Shown in pieces: positions 50,389-62,600 of a DNA stretch of 64,000 bases. Made by a program: the position numbers and the translations under genes. The DNA lies in contig OY856409.1 of assembly GCA_963693085.1 (NCBI GenBank), forward strand, positions 521,985,803 to 522,049,802, written 5' to 3'. The notes beneath the pieces were generated by a model, which had not been told where the DNA came from, did no database searches, and saw only the letters and a program-made list of their open reading frames with translations. The stretch comes from Alisma plantago-aquatica (taxonomy: Eukaryota > Streptophyta > Magnoliopsida > Alismatales > Alismataceae). Within the stretch, counting starts at the first letter, position 1. The number at the start of each line of letters is the position of its first letter.

Positions 50389-51779
50389 GGTACCCTCAAC
50401 AACCACTATCCCTCACAAACTCATAACCACCCTAAATTGATTGTGAGATTCTTCCTTTCATCCCAGACTGGTTCCACTTTGATATCGCTACTCTACCACA
50501 TTCATCCTTGAGACCTAGGGCGCCTCATAGCAATTGACTCGGTAGGTAGCATCGTGAGGTTTCCTCAAGGGCACCCGGTATGACAAGAAGCAATGAGGAA
50601 GGTTGGTGCACCCGTTCCCTACTTACGGTGTCTAGAACTCAGGAAGCTTCACTGAGGAAGCATTTTAGACCTCTAAAACATGTGTTGAGAGTTGGGCGAC
50701 CACTGGTTGAGCTTCAGGAGGCTTGTGGAGGGTTCATGTTGATGTTTCGATAGGTAATTGCCTACCTCTCTTCCTAGCCTTCATCTTCTATTCCCAAAGG
50801 TGTTAGACATGCTCCTGACGTCCCCTGCTACCACACAATAGCTAGTTGAGTTTGGGGGGACTTGGAAAAGGTCTTTGGACCCTTGGTCGAAGCTCCCATG
50901 CCTTCGGTAGCCAAGTCAACCATGGGTTGACCCCATGGCCAATGACTTGTCATTGAGCGCAAGAAAGGAACAATCATTAGGGGGATTAGACCATCATTCC
51001 CTCATATGAGTGACATAAATGTCACAACATAAAAGGTAGGTGTGTCCTTTCCTGGGATTTAAATTGGGAATATGTCACACACTATTATAAATTTATCCAA
51101 CTGACATGGCTTTTCCCTATTAGCCAAAATGTGTTTTATCCTATAAAAATACCAATAATTAATTTGTAGGTCCAAATATAGAAAATATATATGTGATTTT
51201 GATCAAATAGATATGTAGAATTCAATAAAATTGGTTTCATTACCTAAAGATGCAACTTTAGTGATAGTTATGCATGTAACCCCTAATTTCATGAAATTGA
51301 GAGCATAACTTGATAAGTTGGTCTTAATAAGTAAAGTCTGATCTAATGTGATAAAGAGAGCACTTTGGACCTAATCTAGGTTAAGGGTTCACATGTTGCC
51401 CAAAATTAGGGCTTCCTAAGATGAAAAGCCTTAAAATATGATAATGAGGGTTTGGAAAACCTAACTCTAATGAAACCCTAATTTGATCCCAAAATCCTAA
51501 CTTAGAGCCTAAGTCAGTCTTGATGGATATTTTGTGAACATAAAAGTAACACTTGGGTGTTATACTTTAAGTACAACATTGATTGCTTGATTGGTTGCAT
51601 CTACTCTTATTTACTTGGAATCTAGTCATCTTGGAGGAAGGTGTGTGGTTACTTGTGGTTAACCACATTATCGTCTTCCAAGGTTTTTCAGATGTTTTCC
51701 GCATGTATTAACAATAACTGCTTAGATTTTTATTCACTTTATGCAATCTATAAGGACCATATGAGTATCACATTATATG

Positions 51780-51985
51780 AATATAACTTGCTCATACCCA
51801 AGAAGTCCACTCAGGAAGGGTGGAAAGGGCCTATCTCGGATGGGAAAGTCAATGACAGGTCAATCTCAGAAGGGATGGCCATTAGAATACAAAGCCCAGA
51901 AGGGATAGTCAACGAAAGGTCAAGCTCAAATGGGAAGATCCATAGAATACCAATCCCAGAAGGGATGGTTATGTATGCTCACTAC
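51780..51985 (+). repeat. Imperfect tandem repeats with AGAAGGGATGGTCA words
   Basis: Units of about 60-65 bp contain CAGAAGGGATGG, CAATGACAGGTCAATCTC and CCATAGAATACC variants, in three to four copies. The open frame across them (51641-52033) has no start or domain that would suggest a protein. Confidence 0.75.
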
Positions 51986-52496
51986 AGGGACAAGAACCCA
52001 TGGAAGGGTGTGCCACCAAGTGAGAATGTCTAAGGGTCAAGAAGTTATGATAAGAAGTTGCATATTCAATCATTTAATAATAGTTTCTTGCTATGGTTGG
52101 TTACATTGTTACTCCTAAATGCACATATTTTGCGTGCACCACATATCGGTATACAAATATACTGACCATGTATTGTTTGTCAGCATTTAGGTTAAATTGT
52201 TGCAAAGCTAAAGGAAATGGACTTCCAGAGAAAACAACACAGGAAGTAAGATAACTAAAATAACAAGGAGGATTTAGATAGATTTTTTTTCTTGTTACAA
52301 GCATTAGATCTCCCTATTCATGTAACCCCCTAAAGGGGCCTCATCTATGTAGTTGTTATCAATCTTGTTTTCTTTTCAATAAAATTTCCAATTATTATTG
52401 GTTATGTGCTAAATCTGGATCCTGGAATATGAAAAATGGCCCTTGACCTCTCGGTCCACCTTAAGCAGGGATAACAGGGGAGGGGGTCGTTACACT

Positions 52497-52508
52497 TGGT
52501 ATTAGAGC
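52497..52508 (+). promoter_or_regulatory. Primer binding site of gypsy element 1
   Basis: TGGTATTAGAGC lies two bases after the LTR end. It has one mismatch to the initiator-Met tRNA complement. Confidence 0.8.
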
Positions 52509-53259
52509 ACAAGTTTACCATTTAACCTTAGTAATTAGTAAATTTTAAAACTCTATAGCGTTATATAAGATGATGGTGTCAAGAAAGGATCACGACCCAG
52601 GGGCTTACAATATTTTCCTCTGCATTGCTAGTCGGCTTACAAGGACTCTCGAACCTCCTTGAATCCCACCTGGCCAAAGTAAAAAGATTTTACCCAAAAG
52701 AAAATACCTCTAGGTTTCCTTCTCATTTCATTTTATCTCTTCTATGTCCCTGCTTCCCTCCTAAAAACCTAGGGACCCAATAACTACTTTCTTCAACCTT
52801 TCTGAAAGGTTAGGGTTATGATTATTACAATTAAAAGAGATCCTCTGCCAAATCATAATTAATGCATGTAACTGAGATAAAATGGACATAAGTTACGATG
52901 CTTTAAATGCCTTAAAGCCTAAAACTAAAATTAAAATTATTTGTATGAAACATGATGGTTTCACATCAAGACCACTACCATCGTTGATGACACACCTCGG
53001 AACCATCCAGATAAGAAGATCTCTCGCAGGAAGGTCTCCTCAGAGAAGATGAGGAGATCAATGGAGGGTGAGTCTTGCAAGAAGTAAAAGAGGCCAGAGG
53101 AGGCCTCCGTTGAGAGAGGTCCTGACCCTGAATCCATCCCCTTTGAAATCTCTATCCCAGAAGATAGTCCTAAAGGTGAATCTATGACAGAAATGAACCC
53201 AGGTTTGAAGGTAACCCCAGTTCTGATGGATTCGGGCAGGTGATGATTCAGACACCAAA

Positions 53260-54142
53260 GATGCTTTGGATGGAGCAACAAAAGAAGCTTACTAAGGCCA
53301 TTAGTGCCCGGGCCCTCAGAGATGTTGATAGAGATGATAATGGTGAGCCCCTACATATCCACCCTTATCTTGGAGCTACCATTCTCGACTTCATAAAGTT
53401 GAACATAGAGAAGTTCTAGGAGGAAGACAAGACAAAAGTCATTGATAAAGCAGATGCCTAGATTCTAGTTGTGGATAATGGCTTCCTTATCCTGGAGGTG
53501 TAACCCAACAAGAAGATCCTCTTCACCGCTCACCTCCTCTAAGGAGAAGTAAAGCTATGGTGGGAAAATTACACTGTTGACAGAGATTTGACCATGGAGT
53601 CAATAGCTCAAATGAATCTCCACACCATCTTCACTGCAAGGTTTATCCCCAACTCTACCAACAAGGAAAAGGAGAAGCAATGCATGCTCCTTTATCAGAG
53701 TAACATGTGAATGATGGATTATTCTCGAAAATTCCACCTTCTGGAGCGCTTTGACTACATGCTAGCTGAGGAAAGGTGAGTAGAACACTTTGTCGAGCAC
53801 CTACATCCTCTATTAAAGCCCCATATAACGCCTAGTAAACCCCCAAACACCATCGATGTCCTCAACTTCACTTTCAATATGGAGAGGAATGTCATGCATG
53901 CCCAGAACCTACCTAAGAGATATCTAGGGTTCACTGAAGGTAGTTCTACTCCAAGGAATGACAATAGAGGTGCACAAGGCTGTAACCATGGTAAGAATAA
54001 AAGCAAAGGAAAAGTAAAGCCTCGTAATGAGAATCGTAACCACAAATGCCAAACCTCTGGATAGAAGCACCCTAGAAAATGTTTCTTTGAGAAGAGGGTG
54101 TGTCACTGATGTCACCAAGAGGGACACCTTTAAGTTGTATGC
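53260..54142 (+). pseudogene. Ty3/gypsy gag remnant with zinc knuckle
   Basis: Translations in shifting frames give a retrotransposon capsid-like segment (ARFIPNSTN, FDYMLAEER, EHLHPLLKPHI) followed by a Lys/Arg/Asn-rich stretch. At 54101-54142 comes a CCHC zinc knuckle with the exact spacing C-x2-C-x4-H-x4-C. Two of the spacer codons are stops. The gag would form the particle shell and bind RNA; it is dead here. Confidence 0.75.
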
Positions 54143-54379
54143 CCCCTCCCAGACCTTAGAGGTCCCATCCAGATGGCATCCCAACTAGTAGATACAACAC
54201 CGTAGGAAGCAACCCCAATTGTTGGAGATCGTTGATAGGCCCGAGTCTTCTTGTTGATAATCAGGAAGCTCAAGTCAATGCTAACCGAGTTATAGAAGGT
54301 ATCCATACATAGCATTTTTATACTACAACTTGTATCAGAAAAAACATATGGTTTAATTCTATGAATGAAATGTAGGACT

Positions 54380-54640
54380 TCTTGATACCATGGGACATAC
54401 ATTGAAAGATCTTTTTGATTTTGGTTCTACCAATACTTTCATTTTGCAAAATCTCACAACTATGCTTTGTTTGGATTTTAAGGACTTAGGATATCTGTTA
54501 GAAGTCACCACCCCTAGTGGTCGTATCTTTTCATTCCTTCTAAAGACATCGACATCCCTATTAAGTACATGAATGATGAACTCCCTATCGACTTTATTCT
54601 CCAAGATATGAATGATTTTGATTTCATTATCAGAATGGAG
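54380..54640 (+). pseudogene. Retroviral-type aspartic protease remnant
   Basis: LFDFGSTNTFILQN (near 54410-54450) corresponds to the catalytic D-S/T-G motif of gypsy proteases, with the usual Asp-Ser-Gly here Asp-Phe-Gly-Ser. The downstream strand VTTPSGRIFSF fits the domain. The frame opens at 54390 but stops after 60 codons, before the linker to RT. Confidence 0.6.
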
Positions 54641-54749
54641 TGGTATATAACTATAACACAAAGATGACTATAGGGAAAATAAAATAAGAATATAAAAACT
54701 AGGTTGTCCACCTCTTACCATTTGAGGTAGGAAATATGCCACTACCAAT

Positions 54750-56170
54750 ATGTATGTGTCGGCCATGAAACAAGAGCATATGATAGCCAAAGATTGTTTG
54801 GCATTCCTAGCCTTAGTGACCGATCCAAAACCTAAGGTGCGGCCCTTAGAGGAAATACAGGTAGTCAGGGACTATGCTAATGCATTCTCAGATGATTTTC
54901 CAGACTTACCTCAGGAGAAAGAAGGGGCTTCTCAATAGAGATAGCTCCCAAGACAAAATCGATGGCTCCAACCAAGTTGCTTGAGTTAAAGAAGCAACTA
55001 CAAGAACTCCTATTTAAGGGCTTCATCCGATCTAGAACATCGCCCGAGGAACATCAGTTCTCTTTGTAAAGAAGAAGGATAGGCCGCTCTACATATTAAT
55101 AGACTACATAATGATAAATTAGGTGACAATTAAGAACAAGTATCGCCTGCCCCGTATTGATGACATGTTTGACTAGCTCAAAAGTGCTCGTGTCTTTTCA
55201 AAGATTGATTTGAGATTGGGTACCACCAGTTGGGGGTTAAGAAGGAAGATATCCCAAAGAACACTTTTCAAACTCTCTATGGTCATTATGAGTTATTGGT
55301 CATGCCTTTTGGGTTATACAATGCTCCATGTGTGTTTATGAACATCATGAACAATGTGTTCTAGCCCTTCCTTGACACCTTTGTCATAGTGTTCATAGAT
55401 GACATCCTAGTATACTTTGAAAATTGAGACCAACATTGTGAACACTTATCTAAGGTCTTTGATATCCTAAGGAAGCATAATTTTTATAAGAAATTCTTGA
55501 AATGTGAGTTTTAGATAGACGAAGTCATGTTCCTCGAGCACAATATATTATGGAGGAACCATATTGGTGGACCCTACCAAAGTAGCATTCGTTAGAGAAT
55601 GGAAAACACCAAGGTCCCCATATGAGATTTGTAATTTCTTGGGATTAATTGGGTATTACCAAAAATTCATCAAGGATTTATTGAAGAAAATTTTGCCCTT
55701 AATCAAACTTGCCAAAAAGGAAGAAAAGTTCACGTGGTCCGACCTATGTGAAGCTTATTTTCAGGAGCTCAAGGAGAAGCTTACCACAACCCTTATTTTG
55801 ACCATACACTTGGGCAATGAAGGCTTTGTTATCTTCATTGACTCATCAAAGATGTGCTTAGGATGTGTGTTAGAGAAAAATTAGCATGTTGTTACTTATG
55901 CCCCAAGACAACTCAAGCCAAACAAGTTGAATTACCTAACCCACAACTTGGAGCTGGCGACAATTGTCTATGCTTTGAAGATTTAGTGACACTACCTGTA
56001 TGGAGCCACCTTTGACATGTTCACCATCATAAGAGCCTTAAGTATTTGTTGACTCTAAAGGACCTCAACTTATGACAACATCGTTGGATGGAATACCTAA
56101 AGGATTTTGACTTCACCATAGTCTACCATCCTGGAAAGGCCAATGTGGTAGTTGATGTCCCCAGTCATAA
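54750..56170 (+). pseudogene. Ty3/gypsy reverse transcriptase and RNase H remnant
   Basis: Blocks in order are [35 protein letters not shown] (catalytic Asp), LLVMPFG, and IVFIDDILVYFEN (F-I-D-D, the catalytic pair, near 55390). The RT connection LGLIGYYQKFIKD and the RNase H segment GFVIFIDSSKMCLGCVLEKN follow. Then come [29 protein letters not shown] and a final KGFDFTIVYHPGKANVV-like end. Several stops and at least three frame changes interrupt it. Confidence 0.85.
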
Positions 56171-56439
56171 GTGGTTGAGATGTGCGATAGCTTTAGCCAC
56201 CCAGTGGAGGAGACTGGAAGATTTTGATAGGTGGAGTCCATAGCCTGTGGAAGATAGAATTTGTTTGGCCAATACCCAAATCATGCCCAACCTATTGACC
56301 GAGCTTATAGCAGACTAGTTGGTCAGCCCAAGGTAGAGAAGATGAAGAGTTTTATGGCAAAGCCTCAAAAACACCTCTCAGTGGGTGTGGATGGTAGAAT
56401 CCAATATAAGCATCATATTTGGGTTCTTGAGGATTCCCC

Positions 56440-57041
56440 CACTGAAGACTCGTATTTTGAAAGAAGCTCATGGATTGAGGTACACTATACACCCCGACAC
56501 CTCTAAGGTGTCCAAAGACCTATGACAGTTCTTTTGGTGACTAGGAATGAAGTGGAATATAACCTCATATGTGGCTAGTTGTCTCACGTGCCAGGTGATG
56601 AAGGTTGAGCACCAACAACCCAATGGGTTATTGCAGTCTATTGAGATTCATGAGTGGAAATGGGACCAAATCACCATGGGTTTTGTGGTGGGTCTTCTGA
56701 AAACAAGAAAATGGCATGATACTATATGGGTCATGGTGGACCGCCTAACCAAGTGAGCACACTTCCTTGCCTTGAAGACCACTGACAATGTGGCATACCT
56801 AGCTGAGTTGTTTGTTCAAGAGATAGTCCAATTGCATGGTGTTACAAGCTCTATCATCTTAGATCACGACCCTAATTCACTTCTAAACTGTGGAAACAAG
56901 TCCAAGAAGAACTTGCCACAAGGCTAAAGTTAAGCATAGCCTACCACCCCCAGATTGACGACCAGTCAGAATGTACAATCCATACCCTAGAAGATCTATT
57001 TAAAGAATGTGTCCTAGATTGGGGAGGATCCTGGGAACAAT
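56440..57041 (+). pseudogene. Ty3/gypsy integrase remnant, truncated
   Basis: The zinc-binding region includes YVASCLTCQVMKVEHQQPNG (C-x2-C). The catalytic core has WDQITMGFVVGL (first Asp), WVMVDRLTK and VTSSIILDHDP (second Asp). The glutamate region is frame-shifted, and the match ends at about CVLDWGGSWEQY. Roughly the C-terminal third is gone at the junction with an LTR-like sequence. Confidence 0.8.
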
Positions 57042-57042
57042 A

Positions 57043-58131
57043 TTGTAATATCCTCAAATTTTGGTAAATCTAAATTATATTAGTTGAAGACTTGGTTTTA
57101 TAAACAAATTCCTTAAATTTAAATAATGAAATAATAAGACTCTTCACTCTGTGGCATGGGTGCAACCAATGGCCCAAGTGAGGCCCATGAGACTATTTGC
57201 TTTGCAAATAGGTCCTTGGGGCACAAGACAAAGAAATAAAAGATTTTATGCAAAAATAAATATTAATGGCTGGTGCGATTTATCGGATAATAGAACTGTA
57301 AGATAATATAAATGTTTCTAAAAGAAAATAAGATATGTGGTGTTTTAGATAATTGAAAGGATAAGTAGCCATTATCGGCAACATAATGTTTGAGGCAACA
57401 ACTAGTATTATTTTGATCTAACTTTTGGCATACTTGAAAATAATGAAGAAAGAAAGATAATTCTAGATTTTAGAGAAAAAGGGAATTCCATGAGATAATG
57501 GTAATTGTTTTAATATAAGACTTAATCCAATAAATCCCAAGAAAATCAAATATAAGATGGAAAGGTATTTATTGGTTTCCTTTTTACAACAATTGATAAT
57601 ATTTATAACTAGTTGAGAGAAAGAAAAACTAATGCAAGGAAGGTATATAAAATCCTTAAAGTCCAAAGATATCCTTTTTATATAAAATATTAGAAAGGGA
57701 AAACATGCTATCTCTCTCTCCATAATATCATGTGGTGATAGATTATGGATGAGGAAGGTAACTTTAGATGCAAGGAAATATATTGAGTTCTTTTCCTTAT
57801 CCACCAGGTTTTAACAAAAAGATGGTGGTATCGTGACCTTTGGGTTATAGAATAAAAACTAAGAATTTCTATATAAATGTAGGAGGAATGTATTTATTTT
57901 ATTGCCTAAAAGAGGTATTGCCAAATATGAAAAAGCATGGAATTTATAACCAATTATGGTCATCCCCTCAACATGTATATAGGAAAGGCAATCCAAGCTT
58001 CCCTTTTAGGTCTCTACTATTCCTCGCTTTCCTTTTTCACCTGTTCTTCATGTATGGTGCCTATCTAAGGCATGGTATATTGCACAATGACATGAAGATT
58101 GATTGCAAATCCTCCGCACCATCACCTCCCT
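57043..58131 (+). repeat. LTR-like sequence of a further element family
   Basis: The segment starts TGTAATATCCTCAAATTTTG exactly where the integrase match stops, a beginning typical of plant gypsy LTRs. It differs from the 5' LTR at 47906, so it is not this element's 3' LTR. A TATATAGG word lies near 57979. No partner LTR was found, and the right end is uncertain (58131 or the CGTCACA at about 58153). Confidence 0.4.
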
Positions 58132-61100
58132 TGTGACGTCCATCGTCACACCAATATGAGATTACTAAAAACAAAACACGGAACTAGTACTAAACATCCA
58201 GAATTACCATAAAACATGATTAATTAAAACTGATCATATATAACCACAAAAGCAGAAACATATTACATCTGAGTTCATAAACAATAAAACTTGTACCATG
58301 TATCATGCCATAAATATGTACATGTCGCCGTTCAATGGCCATCAAGCCACAAACCTATTACATATGATAACATGTTCATAAATATACAAGCCATATTTGT
58401 ACAACCATGACATACTGCCAAAAAATCGTGTTGATTACAATGTCTACAAAACACCCCCCAGGACCTGAGAGTACAGTGACAGTACATAGGACTCTATTAC
58501 AAAACACTAACATCATATCCAACCTTTAACAATTGTCGCTCTTCTTGCTGCTCAGGATCAACCACACGACCTCTACCTCGTCATGCACAACCACCTAAAA
58601 GATGTGGAAACCCATGAAGTGAGACCAATGTCCCAACGAGAGATATAACTCTCTACCAACAACCATTATAAGCACGAATAGATTAAAGCAGAAAGATAAT
58701 ATTACTACCAGGATGAGAAGATTAGCTAAACTATACGAGTATAACAAGTAATAAGCAATTTAGGCATCTACAAATGAGTAGTAGAACATCTTATATTTTT
58801 AGAAGGAATATGAAGAACATGTATAACAGTTGATTTCTCTTACCGCATTATAACCCAACTAAACAGTACAAGAGATAAGGCAAAGGGTCATCGAATGTGA
58901 GTTGTGATTATCTCTAAGCAAGTATACTACATGTTTGTATTATGTTTTTTATTATGCCCTAAGGAGATGAGGTATACCACTCATGCTCCAACTGACCACC
59001 GCTAAGTCAAAATCAGTGCCATACAAGATCTAGGAGGAGTTGGACTCCTATGATCTATCACACCCTTAGTCAGCCTGAGTCTTCTACAGTGACATATAAA
59101 GTCCAACTACAAAACAACCTAGTCTGCCTTGGTATATAGGCACAACATTAGTGAAACTGAGCTAGAACCACAACCACACTCCTGCCGAGGTATGACCGCA
59201 ATGATCCTCAAATTAAATCATATATGTATATTGAATAACATCACCGAGATACGACCTTGACCGTTCTCCTGCCAGGGTATGACCGCAAAAAATCCTGTGA
59301 AGTGCATATATTCAACAATATATGACTCTGAGCTTCCACTGAGGGAGAACCCATTTCACCATCTAGCAAGTGCTGATGCTGAAGATAATTCTATGGCACA
59401 TGGAAACTACATGATTAGGGTTTCACTTGATTAGTTAAGCTAATTGGGTAGTTTTTAGCATCAGTCAAGTTATAGTGTACAAACCCTAAACAAACTCTAC
59501 AAAGATAAGGGTATGTTACAACTCCAAAAGATATAAAATGTATGGGGTATAAACTTATCACATCATCACTTGATACCACTGCCATACAAGGACATCAACA
59601 TCATCACATCACTAGGGGATAAGAATCCCTCATCTCATCACTTGAGGTTATCACCTTACATTAGGCATAAAGCCTCTACCACATCATAAGATCCAATCAC
59701 ATAGTTCATGCATATCATCACTATCTCATCATGCCTCATAAAGGCTCACAATCATTACCATGTGTCACATTAATCACACCATAGCATTAACTAATTGTGT
59801 TATTCATTTCACCTACAAGGTTAGGATTACACAAGTAGGAGAGAGAAGCATCATCTCATTTTACTCATTCATGCAAGTTCAATAAGTGCAACATACATTA
59901 CTCTTGAAATTAGGGTTAGAATTTCTCATGTAGCCAAATAGGGTTTCCATTTCAATACTCAACATTAAACCCTAGAAAGTCACTTCCCACATTCTTGGAG
60001 CACATTGGAATTAGGAACCATGGTTATGATCAATTAATCATTCATTCCAAATAGCATTATGTATCAACCACCACTTACATAAACATGTGTAGTGACCTAC
60101 TATGTTAACACATTGTAGAGACCAACACATCAAGAGTATAATGACCAACATGGCTAGGGCTAGCTTATCCTTATGGCTGCTACAAAGGGTCCATGTGTAG
60201 CAACCATAAGAGATCTAGGGTTAGGGTTGCGACCTAACTAGGCAAAACACAAGAGTGTAGTGATCATACAAAAGCATGTGTTGCGACCGCAATACATCAT
60301 CAAACAGGGCTAAAAGCTCTTTGACCACAAAAAAAATCCATCATGGTAACAACCGTTGTAGCGATCAAACCATGCACAACATGTATAGAGACCACCTACT
60401 AGGGTTGGGGCATGTTGCGCTCACAACACACTGACAACATGTAGTGACCAACTTGAAAACATAGCACCAAGGCAAGTGTGGCGACCTCAAGGTCAAGCTA
60501 CTCCAAAACATCACATAACCTACTCCAGAATAGAACCAAACTTCAATCAACATAGGTGTTAAGCATCAAGAAATCAAAGCATCATCAAGAGGGAAAAACT
60601 CCATGAAAAGAGGAGCATCAAAAACCCTAACAAACATTACCAAGGTGCACATGGGTAAAACCATGATAACAAGAGCTAAACCAAGCATCCAACTCATATA
60701 TATGATCTTAAGATCAAAACCTCCAAAATCTTATGATGACCAAAACATAGCATGGTAATAGAACCAAAAATCATTTGCATGTAAGAATCAACAACTCTTC
60801 CATCATTTAGAAATTGGGTGCATGAAATCAGGGTTTAGGAGAAATAGAAATAAAAAAGAGAATTCTTTAAAATCTTAAACCCTAAATCAAGGTAACATCA
60901 TCTAGCATCTTAGATTTACATTTTAGAGATTAGAACATCAACATGCAAGCAATAATACAATGCAATAATAGAAGAGGGAAATTTATATAACCTGCCTTAA
61001 GAAGAAGGTCAAGCTCCAAAGCCACAAGCTCTAAGAGAGAAGAAGAAGCTCCAATTTAGATCAAGTCCTTGGCCACAAGATCATATCAAGAAGAAGAACA

Positions 61101-62295
61101 CATACCAATGTCAAAGGAAATATCAAGGTGAATAAAATCAAGCCCTAGGCCGAACATGAAAGAAGAAGGAAGCAAGGATAAATGAGGAAGCTTCATCTCA
61201 TTTAGGTACTACCATGGTCAAACCACAGTCTCTGACCTTTGTGAATAGAAGATCCTCAAAATAGCCACCATGATCTAGCCATAGTATCACAGACAAGATA
61301 GGAAGAAGGAAGGTAGGGTGCAAAAGAAATGAGATCGTGGTGATTTAGTCACTTACCAAGAAGAGAATCACCAATGATCACCATAAAGAAGATGATCAAG
61401 TTCAAGATCACCACATACAAGGATGATCAAACACCAAAGCTCCAAAATTAGACCTATCTAGATCTACCAAGCTCCAAGGTTGGCTCAAGCAAGAAGAGGA
61501 AGGAGAGATAGATAAAAGGATTGCTTGCATGTAAAGGAGAGAGCTTATGTACATATGAGGTAGGATGGAGGTAAAGATATGAGGTGTCAAGAGGCTAGAG
61601 CACCACAAGGACACTTGTACTTCAAAAGATCAACCATGCAACCACTCAAAACATGCATGCATCAAAGGGTGATAAAACCTAGGTGGTGTCGTGACCACTA
61701 GATCCACTACAAAGCCTCTTGTGATCGCAACAACCCTAGGACCACCATGTAGCGACCACAACACATAGACAAACAAGGCAAGGTCGCTACATACCACCAC
61801 ATTAGGAACCCTAGCGACCAAAAACCAAAGCCAGGGTACCATGGTCACAACAAACATCAACCAAGGAAGGTGTTGCGGTTGCAACACTACCATGATACAA
61901 ACACGTAGGTCACTACAAGGGTCAACACTCACAAGGTCGATACCACCACTAAGCAAACCCTAGAGAATCCTAGTATCACCACAAGATGCCACATCATCAA
62001 CCAAGCTCCAACAAGGCACCCATATGCATCATCATATCTCTCATAATGCTAAGGAACAAAAGTCACAACCTACATGTGACAAATTGCAAGATAACCCTCA
62101 ATAGGGGTAAATTGCAACTTGGTCCAAAATAAGCATAACTAGCTCAAACATCAACCAAACAGGATCAAACTGAAAACATAAGCTTGTCACATGTTATTAA
62201 TACATCTCAAGAGATTAGATTAAGGTTCAAGCATGAAGCATCTCATTAAGCAAAGCAAGCACATTCAAGCACTAAGCTAGGCCAGGGGGATTACA
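58132..62295 (-). repeat. 3' LTR of the chromovirus-type element, about 4.2 kb
   Basis: On minus it starts TGTAATCCCCCTGGCC just after the polypurine tract. The far end is less certain; TGTGACGTCC at 58132 on plus is the best TG start. The interior repeats GTAGCGACC-like words many times between 60090 and 61930. No gene is present. Confidence 0.65.
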
Positions 62296-62335
62296 ACCAT
62301 AAACCCCCAACAAGGATTCCCCCCCCCCCGAAATC
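62296..62335 (-). promoter_or_regulatory. Polypurine tract region of the chromovirus-type element
   Basis: On minus, a run of ten or more G, then TTGTTGGGGGTTTATGGT, sits between the chromodomain stop and the LTR start. The segment touching the LTR is the likely priming site. Confidence 0.6.
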
Positions 62336-62600
62336 CTACCCGAAAAGAGACATGTACTTCCTACACATCTCTTCCTCAAGCTCCCATGTGGCTTCCTCCA
62401 TGCAATGATGATGCCATAAAACCTTAACCAAAATAATATCCTTCTTCTTCAACTTCTTGATCCTCCTATCAAGGATCAACATAAAACCTTCCACATAAGA
62501 CACATCCTCATACAACTCAACCTCCACAGGCTACAAGGCTTGTTCGGTGCCTGGATGACACTTCCTCAACCTGTGCACTCAGGTGGCAACTCCAACTTAT
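62336..62600 (-). pseudogene. Chromodomain-like C-terminus of gypsy integrase
   Basis: Residues MLILDRRIKKLKKKDIILVK followed by VLWHHHCMEEATWELEEEM and KYMSLF match the C-terminal chromodomain-like end of plant chromoviruses, which targets integration to particular chromatin. Immediately upstream (minus) a frame-shifted stretch corresponds to the LPPE..HPVFHVS-type linker region. The stop is at 62336. Confidence 0.82.

Larger units (their letters stand above)
47906..52494 (+). repeat. 5' LTR of gypsy element 1, about 4.6 kb
   Basis: The LTR begins TGTAATGACCCCTCCTCATG and ends GGGAGGGGGTCGTTACA. The outer 26-27 bases are an imperfect inverted repeat (TGTAA.GACCCC...TGTTATCCC at both ends), as in many plant chromoviruses. 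A TATA box (TATAAATAG) lies at 50380, so transcription should start just downstream. The interior includes a 44-bp tandem duplication at 48981-49068 (TACTACA.CCCATTTTCACC) and repeated CCCAGAAGGGATGGT words near 51830-51970. No second LTR is present to confirm it, so the boundary call rests on the termini and the adjacent PBS. Confidence 0.7.
47906..57041 (+). mobile_element. Degenerate Ty3/gypsy retrotransposon, 3' end missing
   Basis: The element has a 4.6-kb 5' LTR, a primer site at 52497, then gag, protease, RT, RNase H and integrase regions in the Ty3/gypsy order on the plus strand. All reading frames carry stops or shifts. The integrase stops abruptly at 57041, where a different LTR-like sequence begins; the C-terminal integrase and the 3' LTR were not found. 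The element is inserted in the L1-like LINE remnant. Confidence 0.85.

Noticed and set aside
51641..52033. 130-residue open frame as a protein
   Set aside because: It lies inside the gypsy LTR and half of it is a DNA tandem repeat.
57043..58131. 3' LTR of gypsy element 1
   Set aside because: Its start differs from the 5' LTR at 47906 and no matching blocks were found, so it must belong to another family.
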